Below are positions 1 through 11,547 of a stretch of DNA of 64,000 bases, one piece after another. The notes under the pieces are model-generated. The model was not told the DNA's origin. It saw only the letters and a list, made by a program, of their open reading frames with translations, and searched no databases. This DNA is from Lineus longissimus. Taxonomy: Eukaryota > Nemertea > Pilidiophora > Heteronemertea > Lineidae. Made by a program: the position numbers and the translations under genes. Each line of letters opens with the position of its first letter. Position 1 is the first letter of the stretch. The stretch lies in NCBI RefSeq assembly GCF_910592395.1, contig NC_088310.1, forward strand, positions 4,409,501 through 4,473,500, in the 5' to 3' direction.

Positions 1-94
1 TTTCTATCAAATCGTTGAATTGAGAGCGTCAACCACAACATTATTAGTCATGTAGAAACACTATTTGGGGAATGTAATGTAGTGGGAAACAGGC

Positions 95-235
95 GACGAC
101 GAAGAAACCCACGCTCTCGAAGAGTGTCGCCCACTCTATTTCATGAGTGTACCGGGACCGGCCAGGAATCGAACCTGAGACCTCAGAGGTGATAGCTGCT
201 GATGTTTTGACTGTATAAGTTTGTTTTATTATCCT
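95..235 (-). repeat. tRNA-derived SINE-like fragment
   Basis: On the minus strand a B-box-like stretch (GGTTCGATTCC, about 165-175) sits in a T-arm-like context, followed by non-tRNA sequence. No complete cloverleaf can be folded, so it is not a functional tRNA. A tRNA-headed SINE or tRNA relic is the simplest reading. A second, more diverged B-box-like fragment lies near 48.48 kb. The family is not identified. Confidence 0.4.
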
Positions 236-240
236 TGCAG

Positions 241-3200
241 ACTCAGGAGAATGCTTGGTGGAGACGCTACGTTTGACATAGGTAAATACAATACAATGCA
301 TATCATTTCGCGGCGCTTAAAAAAAAATTAAAATTACATGGCCCAATAGGCTGATTTATGCTTAAACTTCATATGATTCACTTTTGCGAAATTACGGTTA
401 TATTGCATGCAGTTACAATTTTTGTATCCCCATATCATTTCGGTGTAAAATTTTCTGCTTGATCATTGCTTCAATGCATCCTTTCCAGAGTCTGACCCAA
501 CATCTGAGTACTTCGCCGGCACCGATGTTGCTCGAAGTCTGGATGACATCTTGAAGGAGCCATGGGCTAAAAAGGTGAGCAACACGAAATCAAATTCAAA
601 AGACGTATAGCCCGATATATCCGAAAAGGGAATGAAACTGGTTTTGAAGAGAAAAGTCCACGTTAACAATTGTAAAAAGGAAAACAAATGACCAACAGCT
701 CAATGTATCTTGAAGGAGGTACTTGAAGGAGGTACTTCGTATAACCATTGGGGTGTTACAGATTTTTAACAAGTTGGTCATTGCTTCTGAAACCCCTTGC
801 ACCAAATTATCCATTGCAGAAAAAGCCAAGGAATTTCAAGGTTCCAAAGAAAATCAGGTCGAAACTGTTTGTCAGGCAATTCTTCGGCAGTTCCTTTGAA
901 CTTGATGACAAGGAACCAAGTGAGTCCGAGATCCCCAAACCTGATGTGAACAACAATGACGACTGGGCAGTTCAGCTAGAGGTGGAACCCGAAAACGTTC
1001 CAAGTGATGATACAATTCAATTTGTGAACGAACCCATCGTCTTGGAAGTACTGCTACATGCTCCGTTTGAAGGCATTGCAGATCAACCTGAAGTTTTGCA
1101 GAAGGTACTCAATGATACTCCGACCGAGAACGCTGCAGACCCAACTGTCGTAGAGGAAGTACGCAATGACACTCCGACAGAGAATGCTGCAGACCTAGCT
1201 GTCGTTCAAGAAGTACTCGATGATACTCCGACCGAGAACGTTGCAGACCTAGCTGTCGTAGAGGAAGTACGCAATGACCCTCCGACCGAGAATGCTGCAG
1301 ACCCAGCTGTCGTAGAGGAAGTACAAAATGACACTCCGACTGAGAATGCTGCAGACCCAGCTGTCGTAGAGGAAGTACAAAATGACACTCCGACCGAGAA
1401 TGCTGCAGACCCAGCTGTCGTAGAGGAAGTACTCGATGATACTCCGACCGAGAATGCTGCAGACGCAGCTGTCGTTGAAGAAGTACTCGATGACACTCCG
1501 ACCGAGAATGCTGGAGACCTAGCTGTCGTAGAGGTACTCGATGATACTCCGACCGAGAATGCTGCAGACCTAGCTGTCGAAGAGGAAGTACGCAATGACA
1601 CTCCGACCGAGAACACTGCAGACCCAGCTGTCGTAGAGGAAGTACACGATGATACTCCGACCGAGAATGCTGCAGACCTAGCTGTCGTAGAGGAAGTACA
1701 CAATGATACTCCGACCGAGAATGCTGCAGACCCACCTATCGCGGTGGACAGCGGAGCTCCAACTGTTGAAGCAGAAGTTCTAAATGATGCCGACATCATT
1801 TATGCCTCGTATGGACCTCCTACTCGGGCTGCTAGATATTTGCCGGTCGTAGAGGAAGAGGCTGAAGACGCTGAAGAAGCGGAAGAAGCTCAAACTGTTG
1901 AAGCAGAAGTAATAAATGATGCCGACATCATTTATGCCTTGTATGGACCTCCTACTCGGGCTGCTAGATATTTGCCGGTCGTAGAGGAAGAGGCTGAAGA
2001 CGCTGAAGAAGCGGAAGAAGCTGAAGAAGTTGCTAACAGTGTTACGGATAAGGTAAGTTTCACACTAGGTTGGTCTAGAAGGCGATCGCAACATACGCAA
2101 GAATACAAATCAGTGGTATGTCTAGAGACACAGCCAAGATCAACAGTTAGATTCTCTAGCGACTCCCCTGTGGAAAGATAACTCTCAGACTTTGAAAGAA
2201 TGGAGGAGAGAAACATTTATAACTGTTTGCAACAATGTCTATCAACTAAGATGATGCATTATGCATAGATTGATTCAGAAATGGTACAGGTAAATATGAT
2301 CAGTATTTGTCTTGAAAACTGTTATGCCCATGAATTAACTCAGAAATGACACCAACAGATTGACGTAGCTGATACTGTCGACGATGAAGCAGTCGAACAG
2401 GTTCGTACTGAAGAAGTGGTAGCTGAACCAGCCGTACTCGTAGTCGAAGCACTCCAACATGCTCCTACCAAGAACAGCGTAGCTGCAGCATTCGTAGACG
2501 AGACAATCTATCAGATTTCTCAGGACGATGCCACGGTCGAAAAGCCTACACCGGCTGCCAGATATGTACCGGTAAGATGCAGAATTGATTTATCTAATTA
2601 TAACATGGTGATGTCTGTAAGACGTTTGATAGACTCGCATGTCTCTTTAACTTGTTGGATGTCCAATAAACATCTTATAGATATCTTCATTTTATTGTGA
2701 AAAACAATTTTTGAACTTTTTAAAAACACTTTTTGACTTCGAAACAACAAAACAACTCTCTTCTTTTCAGAAAAAGCCTGGAAAGGCTCGGAGAATCTGG
2801 CGGCGTATAAAGAGAACGTTCACTGCTTCTAGACGTGATATAACTTATCAAAGTTGCGATGATGATGCAGAGCTTCTGTATAAGAGGAGCCACAACATCA
2901 GTTGCCAAACTGTCGGGGAGAAGGAGGAACGGGATATTGCCCTCGCGATTGCCGCCAGTCTGGCGCAGGGGAGGCCTCGGAGGAGACTTTCGACAGTCGA
3001 GGAGACTTTCGAAGACATTGAACTCGATGAGGACTGTCAGGTGGTTGATTTCGAAGCTTTAGCCAGCAAGGATAAGGTAAGATTATATGAAGTCGCTGGC
3101 ATGATTTAATTCATTGGATGCCTCCAGATTACTTTACATGCACAGTTAGTAGGGAACAAACTTTGGCTTTGCGACAAAAAACCCTCGTCGAATTGTCGAT

Positions 3201-3503
3201 GCAGTGAGAGGGAACTTGACTAGTAAAACTTGATATTGCCCTATTGGCTCTTGTCTTAGTCTCCCTTTAAGGCTAAATATGATAACAAGCTAGTATTCGT
3301 TGTCGGAGAGGCAGAACAGTGCCCGGATCGGTGATGATTAGAACTACCGATAAAATAACAGACTGATGAATTTTTCACGAATTTAAATATTTCAATTCAT
3401 TCTCTTTTTTGAATTTCTTGAACAGCCAGGAAAGGCTCGCCGAGCCTGGTTACGGTTCAAGGGGGCATTCACGAGCTGCCTCCGCCCGAAGTCTAGTGAG
3501 TAG
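241..3503 (+). CDS. Repeat-rich acidic protein with duplicated basic modules, function unknown
   Basis: Predicted exons: 241-281, 489-574, 820-2052, 2359-2571, 2771-3076 and 3426-3503, all with AG/GT borders and matching phases. From the ATG at 251 the frame gives 648 residues, but the first exon is open upstream, so the start is uncertain. Exon 3 holds twelve 18-residue repeats (core NDTPTENAADPAVVEEV) and then two 44-residue repeats (TVEAEV...DADIIYA.YGPPTRAARYLP). Exon 4 ends in a related PAARYVP motif. Exons 3, 5 and 6 each begin with a basic module (KKPRNFKVPKK, KKPGKARRIWRRIKRTFT, PGKARRAWLRFKGAFT), which suggests exon duplication. Exon 5 also has EERDIALAIAASLAQG, resembling a ubiquitin-interacting motif. 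No signal peptide or membrane segment is seen. I do not recognise the family. The stop overlaps a good donor (A|GTGAGT at 3495/3496), so the gene may have an alternative 3' end. Confidence 0.6.
1111..1755 (+). repeat. 54-bp coding tandem repeat, about 12 units
   Basis: In-frame tandem array inside exon 3 of the repeat protein. Eleven units keep the length at 54 bp (18 codons). The eighth (NDTPTENAGDLAVVEV type) is 51 bp, having lost one codon, so the frame is preserved. The last unit decays into PPIAVDSG. Open antisense frames across this array are by-products of the repeat. Confidence 0.9.
1762..2028 (+). repeat. 132-bp coding duplication, two copies
   Basis: Copy 1 begins at 1762 and copy 2 at 1894. 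They encode nearly identical 44-residue blocks that differ by few residues (VLNDADIIYASYG versus VINDADIIYALYG) and end in an acidic Glu/Ala run. The low divergence points to a recent duplication or ongoing homogenisation. Confidence 0.85.
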
Positions 3504-5132
3504 ATTTCCCCCGACTCCTTAACGGCTCTAAGATGCTGTGGCAGGTTCGTAGACTGTGGTAAGTCTGAGGTCCCCTTCGAGGTGTGGGCTGGTTCACCAT
3601 CTACGGCACCCTAACCCTCGGCTTGCTCTTGCTGCACCGCCTCTACGAGCTTAAACTGTGCCGCGAGCAGCCGTGGGTGTGCATGTGGTGATGAGGTCGG
3701 AATGACTGGGATGGAGATACGGGGGGTGGTGGACGTAGGAGAACTGAGGCGTGGCAGCGGTAAAATTAAAGAAGAGAAGTTGGAATCTGCAATTTCATTT
3801 CTTTAATTTTAAATTAACACAGATAACGGAATTTTACTTTAGATTAACACAAATAATGAAATTTGATTTGAACACAAATAACAAAATTTAATTTTAAAAG
3901 CAGAGGCTGTTGTCTGATTCCACTTGGTTAACCGCACTCGCGGGTCAGCTCAGCCTCTTGATTTCTCCCATACGTTGTGGTCGGCTGGTGATGGGGCCAC
4001 CTGGTTAGCCACCCTTGTGAGCCTCAGTCACCAGTCAGCTGGCAAATAAGCCTGTTGCGAGAGAAATCCATTTTTTAGTACATGAAAAGCAAACAATGAC
4101 AATTGCCACCACATCTCTTTTCGAATACTGAACCCACCCCAGACGGTCTTATCCCGACTTTTCCCTCCGGATCCCACCAATTCACATTGTCTGATGGTGG
4201 CCATGTCCGCACCGCAACAAGTAACGGCCTCGACTTCACGGCACGCCTAATCGTTCCGCGGTCTTAGAGTTGCGCCAGGGGAGTCAACAACTGTTGTACA
4301 GAATCGGACCAGCATCATTACCAACCACACAGTCAAGTCCCGTATCGCGACACCAGAAAACTCCACAATGACAAAAGAGCAACCGACGCCACTTAAACAC
4401 AGAGCAAACAGCGTCACATCATCGAATTTCTCTACTTGGTTCGAATAAAACATAAAATCCATTTCTGCTGCATTTTTCTTTTCATTTGAAATGTTGGCAC
4501 TCATCAAATAGCCCTCATGTCGAGGGCAATATTGATTTTCCACGCCCGAGGCCGCAGGCTGAGGGTGATATCACTACATTCCTTGGGCCAGAAAATTTCA
4601 TGTAGCCCTCGACTAATGGCTATTTTTTCCTTGATTCATGACAACTACGAATTTCACATTCATTACCAAATTTCGGAAAGTGGAATAAAAAATTGATATC
4701 AGCAGGTCATAGGCAATTTGGAAGAACAAATTTTGATAAATTGAATACACTACACCCCCCCCCCCCCGCCCTTGCCATGACCTCATTGGACATGGAAAGG
4801 GGTGGTGATTATGTGATTTTCAAACATCCTTGTACAAGGAACCCGCCCAACATTGTCGCGGTACGGTTTAAACTGTTTGCTTCTTGAACTTTATATGCAC
4901 TATTGTCCTGAAAGGTTCAGAAATCATATTTATCGTAAGATTACTTTTTATACCTAAATGCACCGCCTTCCCCAAGTTGACAGGTTAAATACCAATAACC
5001 GTATATCTTTTTTGAAAATTATCATCATTCTGCAACTCAGGGGTCGTTCTTTATAGTTTTTTTCTTCGTTTAAATCGAATAGCATCAATCATAACTTGAG
5101 GCTATTTATCATCAGTGTCGACATATCTTCAG
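3504..5132. other. Intergenic or intronic spacer, no gene seen
   Basis: No supported exon. It contains an AT-rich triplet of imperfect ~30-bp repeats (about 3812-3897, core ATTAACACAAATAA) and a poly-C run at 4755-4767. I looked here for the missing Walker A and Q-loop exons of the downstream ABCG5-like gene and found none. Short open frames (for example 4247-4543 on the minus strand) have no domain or splice support. Confidence 0.6.
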
Positions 5133-8100
5133 GTTGAGCATTTGATGGCCGAGCTCGGTCTAAGTCACGTGTCCAGTGTCAAGGTCGGCGGGGAGAAGGT
5201 CCGTGGTGTATCGGGAGGAGAAAGGCGCAGGGTCAGCATTGCCATGCAGATGCTTTTGGATCCAGGTTCGTTCAGGGCTGGCTTGTTCGCATCTTGACCC
5301 AACCTCCAAGCCACGCCATTGCTAGCGCACTTTTACTCTACGAGCAAATGTAACTAACTCTCATTGGGAGATAGATCTTGACCACCATGGTTTTTACATC
5401 TCATCTCATGCCAGTCTAATTTGGCGCTTAATCATCTTGGTGTCGCCATTTAAAACCATGTCTTTTTTCAGTTCGATGAAATTCCTCAAGCTCTTTTTTC
5501 AGACATCCTCTTCCTTGATGAGCCCACGTCTGGCCTCGATTCGTTCACAGCTTACAACATCGTCGCCTTGCTCAGCAGTCTAGCGCAGAGAGGCAAACTA
5601 GTCATTCTAACAATCCATCAGCCCAGGTATGAAGAAGGACCATTATTCTTTTCTTTGCATATCCCATTCTATGACAAACTCTGGTCATTGACGTCATGAA
5701 GCTTTGAAAAGTTATTTTTTACCTTCACTGACGAATGCCATCAATTCATATGTATAAGCTTATATGTATTAAAATTAACGATATATACGAATCGTCTGCC
5801 AAAGATAACATAAATGTTCCAAAATCTATCCATTAGCAATTAAGTCAACCGATAAGAAATACATTAATGTTAGATGCAGACGATACATGTAGATGTAAGT
5901 CCGAGCCCAAAATGAAAAGAATTTTCCCCTAAAAGTCTAGAATCTATTTTATCCCAGGTCCAATATCTTTGAGTTGTTCGACCAGGTGATGGTCCTATCT
6001 CAGGGCAATATGGTCTACCACGGCCTGGCCAAGGAAATGGAAGGATACTTCCATAGGCTCGGCTACCCTTGCCCCGAGCTCACAAATCCGTGTGACTTTT
6101 TCGGTAAGTTGTCTAACGGATTTCAAACACATAATCCACAACATAACTAACCAGTTGAGTTCTTTCATCGGAACATCCGTTCAGTGGTCGTGATTCTTTC
6201 CGCAACGAACTCAACATGATTTTGCATTGGAGTAAGCCCTTGGTAATGGTCCAGTGGTCTAAGTGACAGTCATGATCTGATGGATTATGACAGTTTTGAC
6301 ACGAAGGACTTCACCCTTTTTTCGCTTCAGCAAAACCATGTACGTGTATAATTAAATGGCAGCACATAAATGAAGCGCTGGACTCATTTGTACTTTCAGT
6401 CGATCTGGCTACAGTTGACATGACATCCCCGAAAACCGAGAGCGAGACTCGGCGACGGATGGATATGTTGGTAGATGCTTATGGGAAATATCGATCACGT
6501 GTCATCAAGAATGATACGCCGCCTAGCGTTTCCGTTAGTGAGGAAGCAAGCAACGAAACGTCAGCGGGTACTGTTCACGCTGGGCCAGTGAAACAGTTTT
6601 CTATCCTATGCAGGTATGACCAAGCATTGACTAGATTATGCATAGCTAATCTACATGGACATCTACACTTGGCACTAGAACTTAATCTTTTAACAAAGTC
6701 ACATCCTTCCTTCTTGTAACTCTTACAAAAAGTATGTATCAAGATGTTCCAGCGCTTGTAGGGTCACACAGAAAGAAATGTCAATTAGTTCATCATTTCC
6801 CCCACTTTACTCAACTTCATTGATATCGGATGCTAAGTAACATCTATGAAAAAAGAAACGTACATGTGCATTAAGAAGAGTGACACCACTTTCTGATGAA
6901 CGCGATGGCTTCGGAAATTATCGATTTCAAGACAATGGCGGGAGAACTGACACTATACCTTTTGCATACACATTTAGATAAACTCAACTGAAGTAAAAGT
7001 CTTCCTCACAGGTCTCATTTTAGTGACACAACCATCTGTTCCAAATTTCAGACGGGCCTTCCGCAATCACATCGAGGACTATGGCTTCCTCGCGGTGCAG
7101 GCCGTGATCGCCCTGGCTATGTCCTTCCTCATCGGTCTCATCTACTTCCAGCTGACAAACAATCAGTTTGACCTGCGGGATAGATTTGCCCTCATGTTCT
7201 TAATTGGTGCGCTTTATCCTTATAATGTGGTGCTCGATGTTGTTGGAGAATGTAAGTTAAAGGGACTTGATTTCATGGGATTTAGGTGGGCTAGATGATA
7301 ATGTGTTTTCTCGTCATCATACGGCGCTACGTTTAACGTCACACTGATGACGATCGCTTATGACGATTTTAGTTCATATATGGACATGGTTTGCGAGGAA
7401 TTTCAGGTTCGCCCACAATACATTTCGTTCTAATGAAGTATTGAATGCAGTTGAACGTGCGCCAGAGGCATATATGTTTATGACTAGGATTACCTGGTCC
7501 TTGATGTTGTTGGAAACAAAGGAAAGGAAAGGAGTCATAAAAAGATCATCCTGTACGCCTACTTGGGCGATTAGCGTTACCCTAATCCGATGGTTCCATC
7601 TCTTTCAGATCACAAAGAACGGCGAATCCTGTTCAGAGAAACGAATGATGGACTCTACACAGTTGGTCCATATTTCTTCTCGAAGGTTATAACTTGATAC
7701 TTTATATTGTAATAAATAAGTTCACCCGATAGGAGTCTTTGCTTGAATTCCCCTGTGAAATATGTACCAGAGGGTTTATATCTTTCAATCTGTTTTATAA
7801 GGTGGCAATGCGAGATCTTTTCAATGAGAATGCCGGAGCCGAAAGTAGTTTTGCTGCGGTCACGACCGCGCTGTGCAGCGCATTTGTAAAACCAGGCCTG
7901 ACGGACCGGAATGACCGCAACCACATCTAAATGCATATCTTGTTGCAGGTCCTAAGCGAGCTTCCCGAGCACAGCGTCTTCGTCATGCTCTACGTGATCC
8001 CCGTCTACTGGCTGGCCAACCTCCAGCCCGACCCGATCCTCTTCCTCCGAACGTACGGGATCACCTACATCCTGGTCTACTGCAGCCGGAGTATGGCCTA

Positions 8101-8744
8101 CGTTGGGGCAGCCCTGTTGCCAACCTATCACATGTCTGTCCTGGTCGCACAGTTCTTCTTCACATTCAGTTTTCTCTCCGCAGGATACGTAATTAACCTC
8201 ACCAGTATCTGGGAAGGTAAAGTTACTTTTCGTAAACAGTTCTGTTAAGAAATTCTCACTTGAAAAATACCGGTAGGCCTATACAAAACTTCCTTTGGTT
8301 GCTTATCGACGTCACTAAAGTAGTAAGCACCCCCTCCCCCGCACACACATCTTTTAAGAGTATAATCGATAGCTTTCTGTCGTGATTGCCGCCGTATCAA
8401 TCAACAGTAACCCACACGTGCCATCAAATTGGACATTTGATCCATTTTACATCGACATTCGATCTTTTTCAGGGATGAAGTGGTCCACAAATGTGTCGTA
8501 CCTCCGATGGGGATACCTCGCACTTGCCCAGACCCAGTTCAAGGGCCTGAACTTCACGTGTGAAGAGACCATCCCAGGGGTCATCCCCTGCATCAAGACA
8601 GGCGAACAAGCACTAACAGCCTACTCAGTCAATGATTTCTCCGTGGAGGAGGCCTGTCTGATTCTAATAGCATTTATCTTTGTCTTGCTTGCACTCTTTT
8701 ATATTTGTTTGCGATGTTTTAACCAGAAGCCCCACGAATCATGA
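5133..8744 (+). CDS. ABCG5: ABCG5-like (sterolin-1) ABC half transporter, 5' part missing
   Basis: Eight exons join in frame to 477 residues: 5133-5265, 5503-5626, 5958-6103, 6400-6613, 7052-7251, 7609-7685, 7949-8216, 8473-8744. Seen in order: the ABC signature [11 protein letters not shown], Walker B and D-loop [13 protein letters not shown], the H-loop ILTIHQPR, the G-family segment [14 protein letters not shown] followed by [10 protein letters not shown] (close to the human ABCG5 linker), a membrane domain (first helix about [16 protein letters not shown]), and the extracellular [10 protein letters not shown] loop before the last helix. Human ABCG5 is about 650 residues, so roughly 170 N-terminal residues, including Walker A and the Q-loop, are absent. 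No such exon is visible back to position 1. ABCG5 normally pairs with ABCG8 to export sterols across the apical membrane, but no ABCG8 partner is in view. It may be a truncated copy, or its first exons may lie beyond the left edge. Confidence 0.8.
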
Positions 8745-10050
8745 TAGAGGTCTCATCAAATATTTGAACTTTCACCTGAATAAGGGGACCTTTATTTCAG
8801 GCAGGATATTGGAGTGGTATGGAATATTAGTATAGTTTGGTCAACTTCCATTATCGTAATGTACATGTATAAAGTGTAATGCGAAAATGTACAGTATGCA
8901 TTTACGTTCAGTTGACTGGGTAAGATTTTGGAACAGAACGTATGTTATGGCAATGTTAAGAACTTGTATGGGGTTTTCGCAGCCCCGAAACGCCAACGCG
9001 AACGCCTGTCATGTTGTTCGACATCGTTCAACAATGGGATAGGCGTTCACGTGAGCGTTTCAAGAGCTTTGCGAAAACTCCCTAATGCCTTGGGTCAACG
9101 CCCGAAACGAGAACGCTCTGTCCCTGCAGGGCGCGAGTTCTTACGAGGGCTGAAGCTTTCATATCTTATTTGGGGCTTCTTCGTTCTTTATCCGGCTATC
9201 CTCCTATTTCGAGGAGATACAATACCAACCAGCCGCTTATTTGTCCCGCTTAAACAACTTGATCGCCTTTGTTAGTTCCTAAAATGTTAAAGGAAAGTCA
9301 AATTGATTAAAGGTCAGCAGATTGCAAAATACGACTCGAGCTTGACAAATACCATTAAGCTGCCTTTAAGAGATCCAGTCGTTGCACAAGTCTTTATTTT
9401 ATAGACCAGCTGAACATGGTAAAACTAACTAAATTGGTGTTTACCTCTTATGCAGCTTATTGGCTACATAAATCAACTACCTGTGGGGAACTCGAAACTG
9501 CTATCATTTATCAATGGAAGCTCATTCCCGCCTTAGGTTTTAACCAGGCCGTTCTAAATTCCCCATTTTTATAAAAGTTTCGCTATAGGTTACCTTTCAG
9601 TGATTAAACCACTTAGGAGGAACGATACATTTTATCCTCTCATATTACAAGCTGCTCAAGCGTGTTCCAAAATAACTTGCGATCATTATTACATGCATCC
9701 ACGATCGTGTTGACAATATATCTCCGCTTCTTTTTTCTAAACAAACTCATTATAGTCATATCATGATTTCTTTTTAAAGAGACGGGTCAAATTTCTTTTG
9801 ACCATACTGCGTCCCAGAATATAGACAGTCATTAGTGCTCCAACATGATTCACTCAAAATCATTACACGGCAATGTTTGTGTCTTCCGAGTGTCCCCTTT
9901 CTCGGCACTTTTCCTCAATGTTTGAGGAGCACGTTAGAAAAAAGACTAACTTGTTCCTCGGTGTCTTCAATATCTTTCCATGCCACACCTTAATCCGTCG
10001 ATCATTGGTTAGAACATAACAAAGGTACTGACTTCTCATCTTTCCCACTT
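8745..10050. other. Intergenic spacer with a foldback near 9.0 kb
   Basis: The 3' flanks of the ABCG5-like gene and of the minus-strand GPCR. Apart from the inverted repeat at 8971-9081, nothing gene-like is seen. A 115-codon open frame at 8928-9275 runs through the foldback and has no recognisable domain. Confidence 0.6.
8971..9081. repeat. Imperfect ~40-bp inverted repeat (hairpin of about 110 nt)
   Basis: Left arm 8971-9010 (starts GGGTTTTCGCAGCCCCGAAA) pairs with right arm 9039-9081 (ends GCTTTGCGAAAACTCC). The ~28-nt centre is itself partly palindromic (TTGTT...AACAA). It could be a small foldback transposon or a long RNA hairpin. No target-site duplication was identified. Confidence 0.6.
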
Positions 10051-11547
10051 TCAGTACCTAAAGTCATTCTCGGAAAATTTTGTGTTGGCTCCTCTTTCAA
10101 ATTTAGCAAGTTTTTCTCCAGAGCTGAAACTTGATTCGTTAAAAACGGCATTCTGAACTTCATAAACACGTGATGATTTGGAAGTGGTCCTAAAATGGCG
10201 AAAACACGTGGTGCAACGAATGTGATTACTAGAATTGTTCTCCCTGACGCTTTGAGTAGCAGCCGTGCGGGAATGAGGTCCCGAGTGATTATTGCTAGCC
10301 GTAACGTTAGCAGAAGAATTTTCCCTTTGGCTACCGCTGCCGGAGTCACTTGTACCAAACATCATGGCTCTCCTACAGCCGATCATTCGGTAGAACTCCC
10401 TTCGAACCTCGTAACCACTCAGAACATACACAACAAAGTTCACGCTGAAGTTAACTGTCCAGAGAAGGTCGAATATGTTGAGATAAGACTGAGATGCGTG
10501 GTAATAACTCGGCCGAAAGTATATAATGTTGGCCAGAAGTGTGTTAGGGAAGCACAGGCCGAACACGGTGAAGGAAAGTGTCACGAGCATATTCGTTACG
10601 CGTTTTATGTGATGATCCTTTCCGGAGACCCTCCGGACTTTGGGGCGAAAGAGCAGACACACTATGGTCATGTTAAATAAGAAAATAAGAAATAAAGGCA
10701 CCGCGATAACAAAAAATGTTGCCACGTAATAATGTACGTGTTGTGCTTCCTGCGTCATGGCGCAGCCTGTTCCCTCGATGTATTTCGTCTCCCAGATGTG
10801 GTAAGACTGCGCACAAAATGCCATAACGGTGATGAGAATTATTTGTACTTTTGCTGCGTTCCTTGTACAGAAGTTCCTTCCCGTCAGTGGAAAACAGACG
10901 ATTATGAACCTTTCCAGGGTTACCAAGACAACCAGCCAACCACTGCAAATGTGAACAACCGTCGTCAACAATTCACAGAAAATACATTCCAGATCTGTCG
11001 TGAACGTAATTGGGGTGTCCTTACCATATAACTTGGATACTAAATTTATGTAAGATATTGACCTGACAACCAAGGCCATGCTGTCGTAGAAGGCCAGAAC
11101 AGCCAGAAAGATACTGTAGGACGTGAGCCTCATCTTTGCAGAATTCATGACAAATATTGATAGAATATTCCCAATCAATCCGAAAAGGACACAAATCGGC
11201 AAAACTATCAGACGAATCCATTTCCCCCAATCGTGATTAAACAAGATAATCTTACTCTCCATTACTTGGTACCAATAATTCGGTATCCAAACGTGTCCAG
11301 GTGTGTCATCACTACCATTGGCAGACGACAGGATAGGACGCACAGACAAAGATGACGTCGTATTTAGCATTCCGCCATCACCGGAAGTGTATTTGTAATC
11401 AACCAAAGTTGTTGGTGTACCAGGGTTGAACTGATTGAATGTAATCGCAGTTTGAGTCATTGTTTCGGCTGACGCTTGGATCCCTTTGGTAAAGACGACG
11501 TGAAAGATTGCCTCGAATGCAAATAAAACGCAATTTCTAATCTGCAT
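10051..11547 (-). CDS. Intronless class A (rhodopsin-like) GPCR, peptide-receptor type
   Basis: A single-exon frame of 498 residues. A glyco-type N-terminus (for example NTTSS, NGSDD) is followed by seven hydrophobic segments. TM1 carries GLIGNILSIFVM, TM2 LAVLAFYDSMAL, and TM3 ends in ERFIIVCFP in place of the DRY motif. TM7 ends INFVVYVLSGYEVRREF-like (read as NFVVYVLSGYEVRREF), so the NPxxY motif is absent. This pattern is common in the expanded invertebrate FMRFamide-receptor-like/GPR139-like receptors. The long C-tail is rich in Ser, Asn and Thr. The M at 11547 starts a hydrophobic stretch that could be a signal peptide; a later Met is possible. The ligand cannot be inferred. It should act at the plasma membrane through G proteins. 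Confidence 0.85.
   Translation of the reverse strand: MQIRNCVLFAFEAIFHVVFTKGIQASAETMTQTAITFNQFNPGTPTTLVDYKYTSGDGGMLNTTSSLSVRPILSSANGSDDTPGHVWIPNYWYQVMESKIILFNHDWGKWIRLIVLPICVLFGLIGNILSIFVMNSAKMRLTSYSIFLAVLAFYDSMALVVRSISYINLVSKLYGKDTPITFTTDLECIFCELLTTVVHICSGWLVVLVTLERFIIVCFPLTGRNFCTRNAAKVQIILITVMAFCAQSYHIWETKYIEGTGCAMTQEAQHVHYYVATFFVIAVPLFLIFLFNMTIVCLLFRPKVRRVSGKDHHIKRVTNMLVTLSFTVFGLCFPNTLLANIIYFRPSYYHASQSYLNIFDLLWTVNFSVNFVVYVLSGYEVRREFYRMIGCRRAMMFGTSDSGSGSQRENSSANVTASNNHSGPHSRTAATQSVRENNSSNHIRCTTCFRHFRTTSKSSRVYEVQNAVFNESSFSSGEKLAKFERGANTKFSENDFRY

Noticed and set aside
1109-1799. Long minus-strand open frames (about 200 codons each)
   Set aside because: They are antisense by-products of the 54-bp coding repeat, in which every unit repeats the same reading frames.
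4693-4887. Possible 5' exon of the ABCG5-like gene
   Set aside because: No Walker A or other ABC motif in the translation, and it spans a poly-C run.
3426-5265. Fusion of the repeat gene to the ABCG5-like gene via the donor at 3496
   Set aside because: The join 3495/5133 is out of phase and gives AGT TGA, a stop, at the junction.
8928-9275. 115-codon open frame after the ABCG5-like gene
   Set aside because: It runs through an inverted repeat and has no domain or splice support.
10195-10680. 161-codon plus-strand frame
   Set aside because: Antisense to the GPCR at 10051-11547, whose membrane segments are clear.
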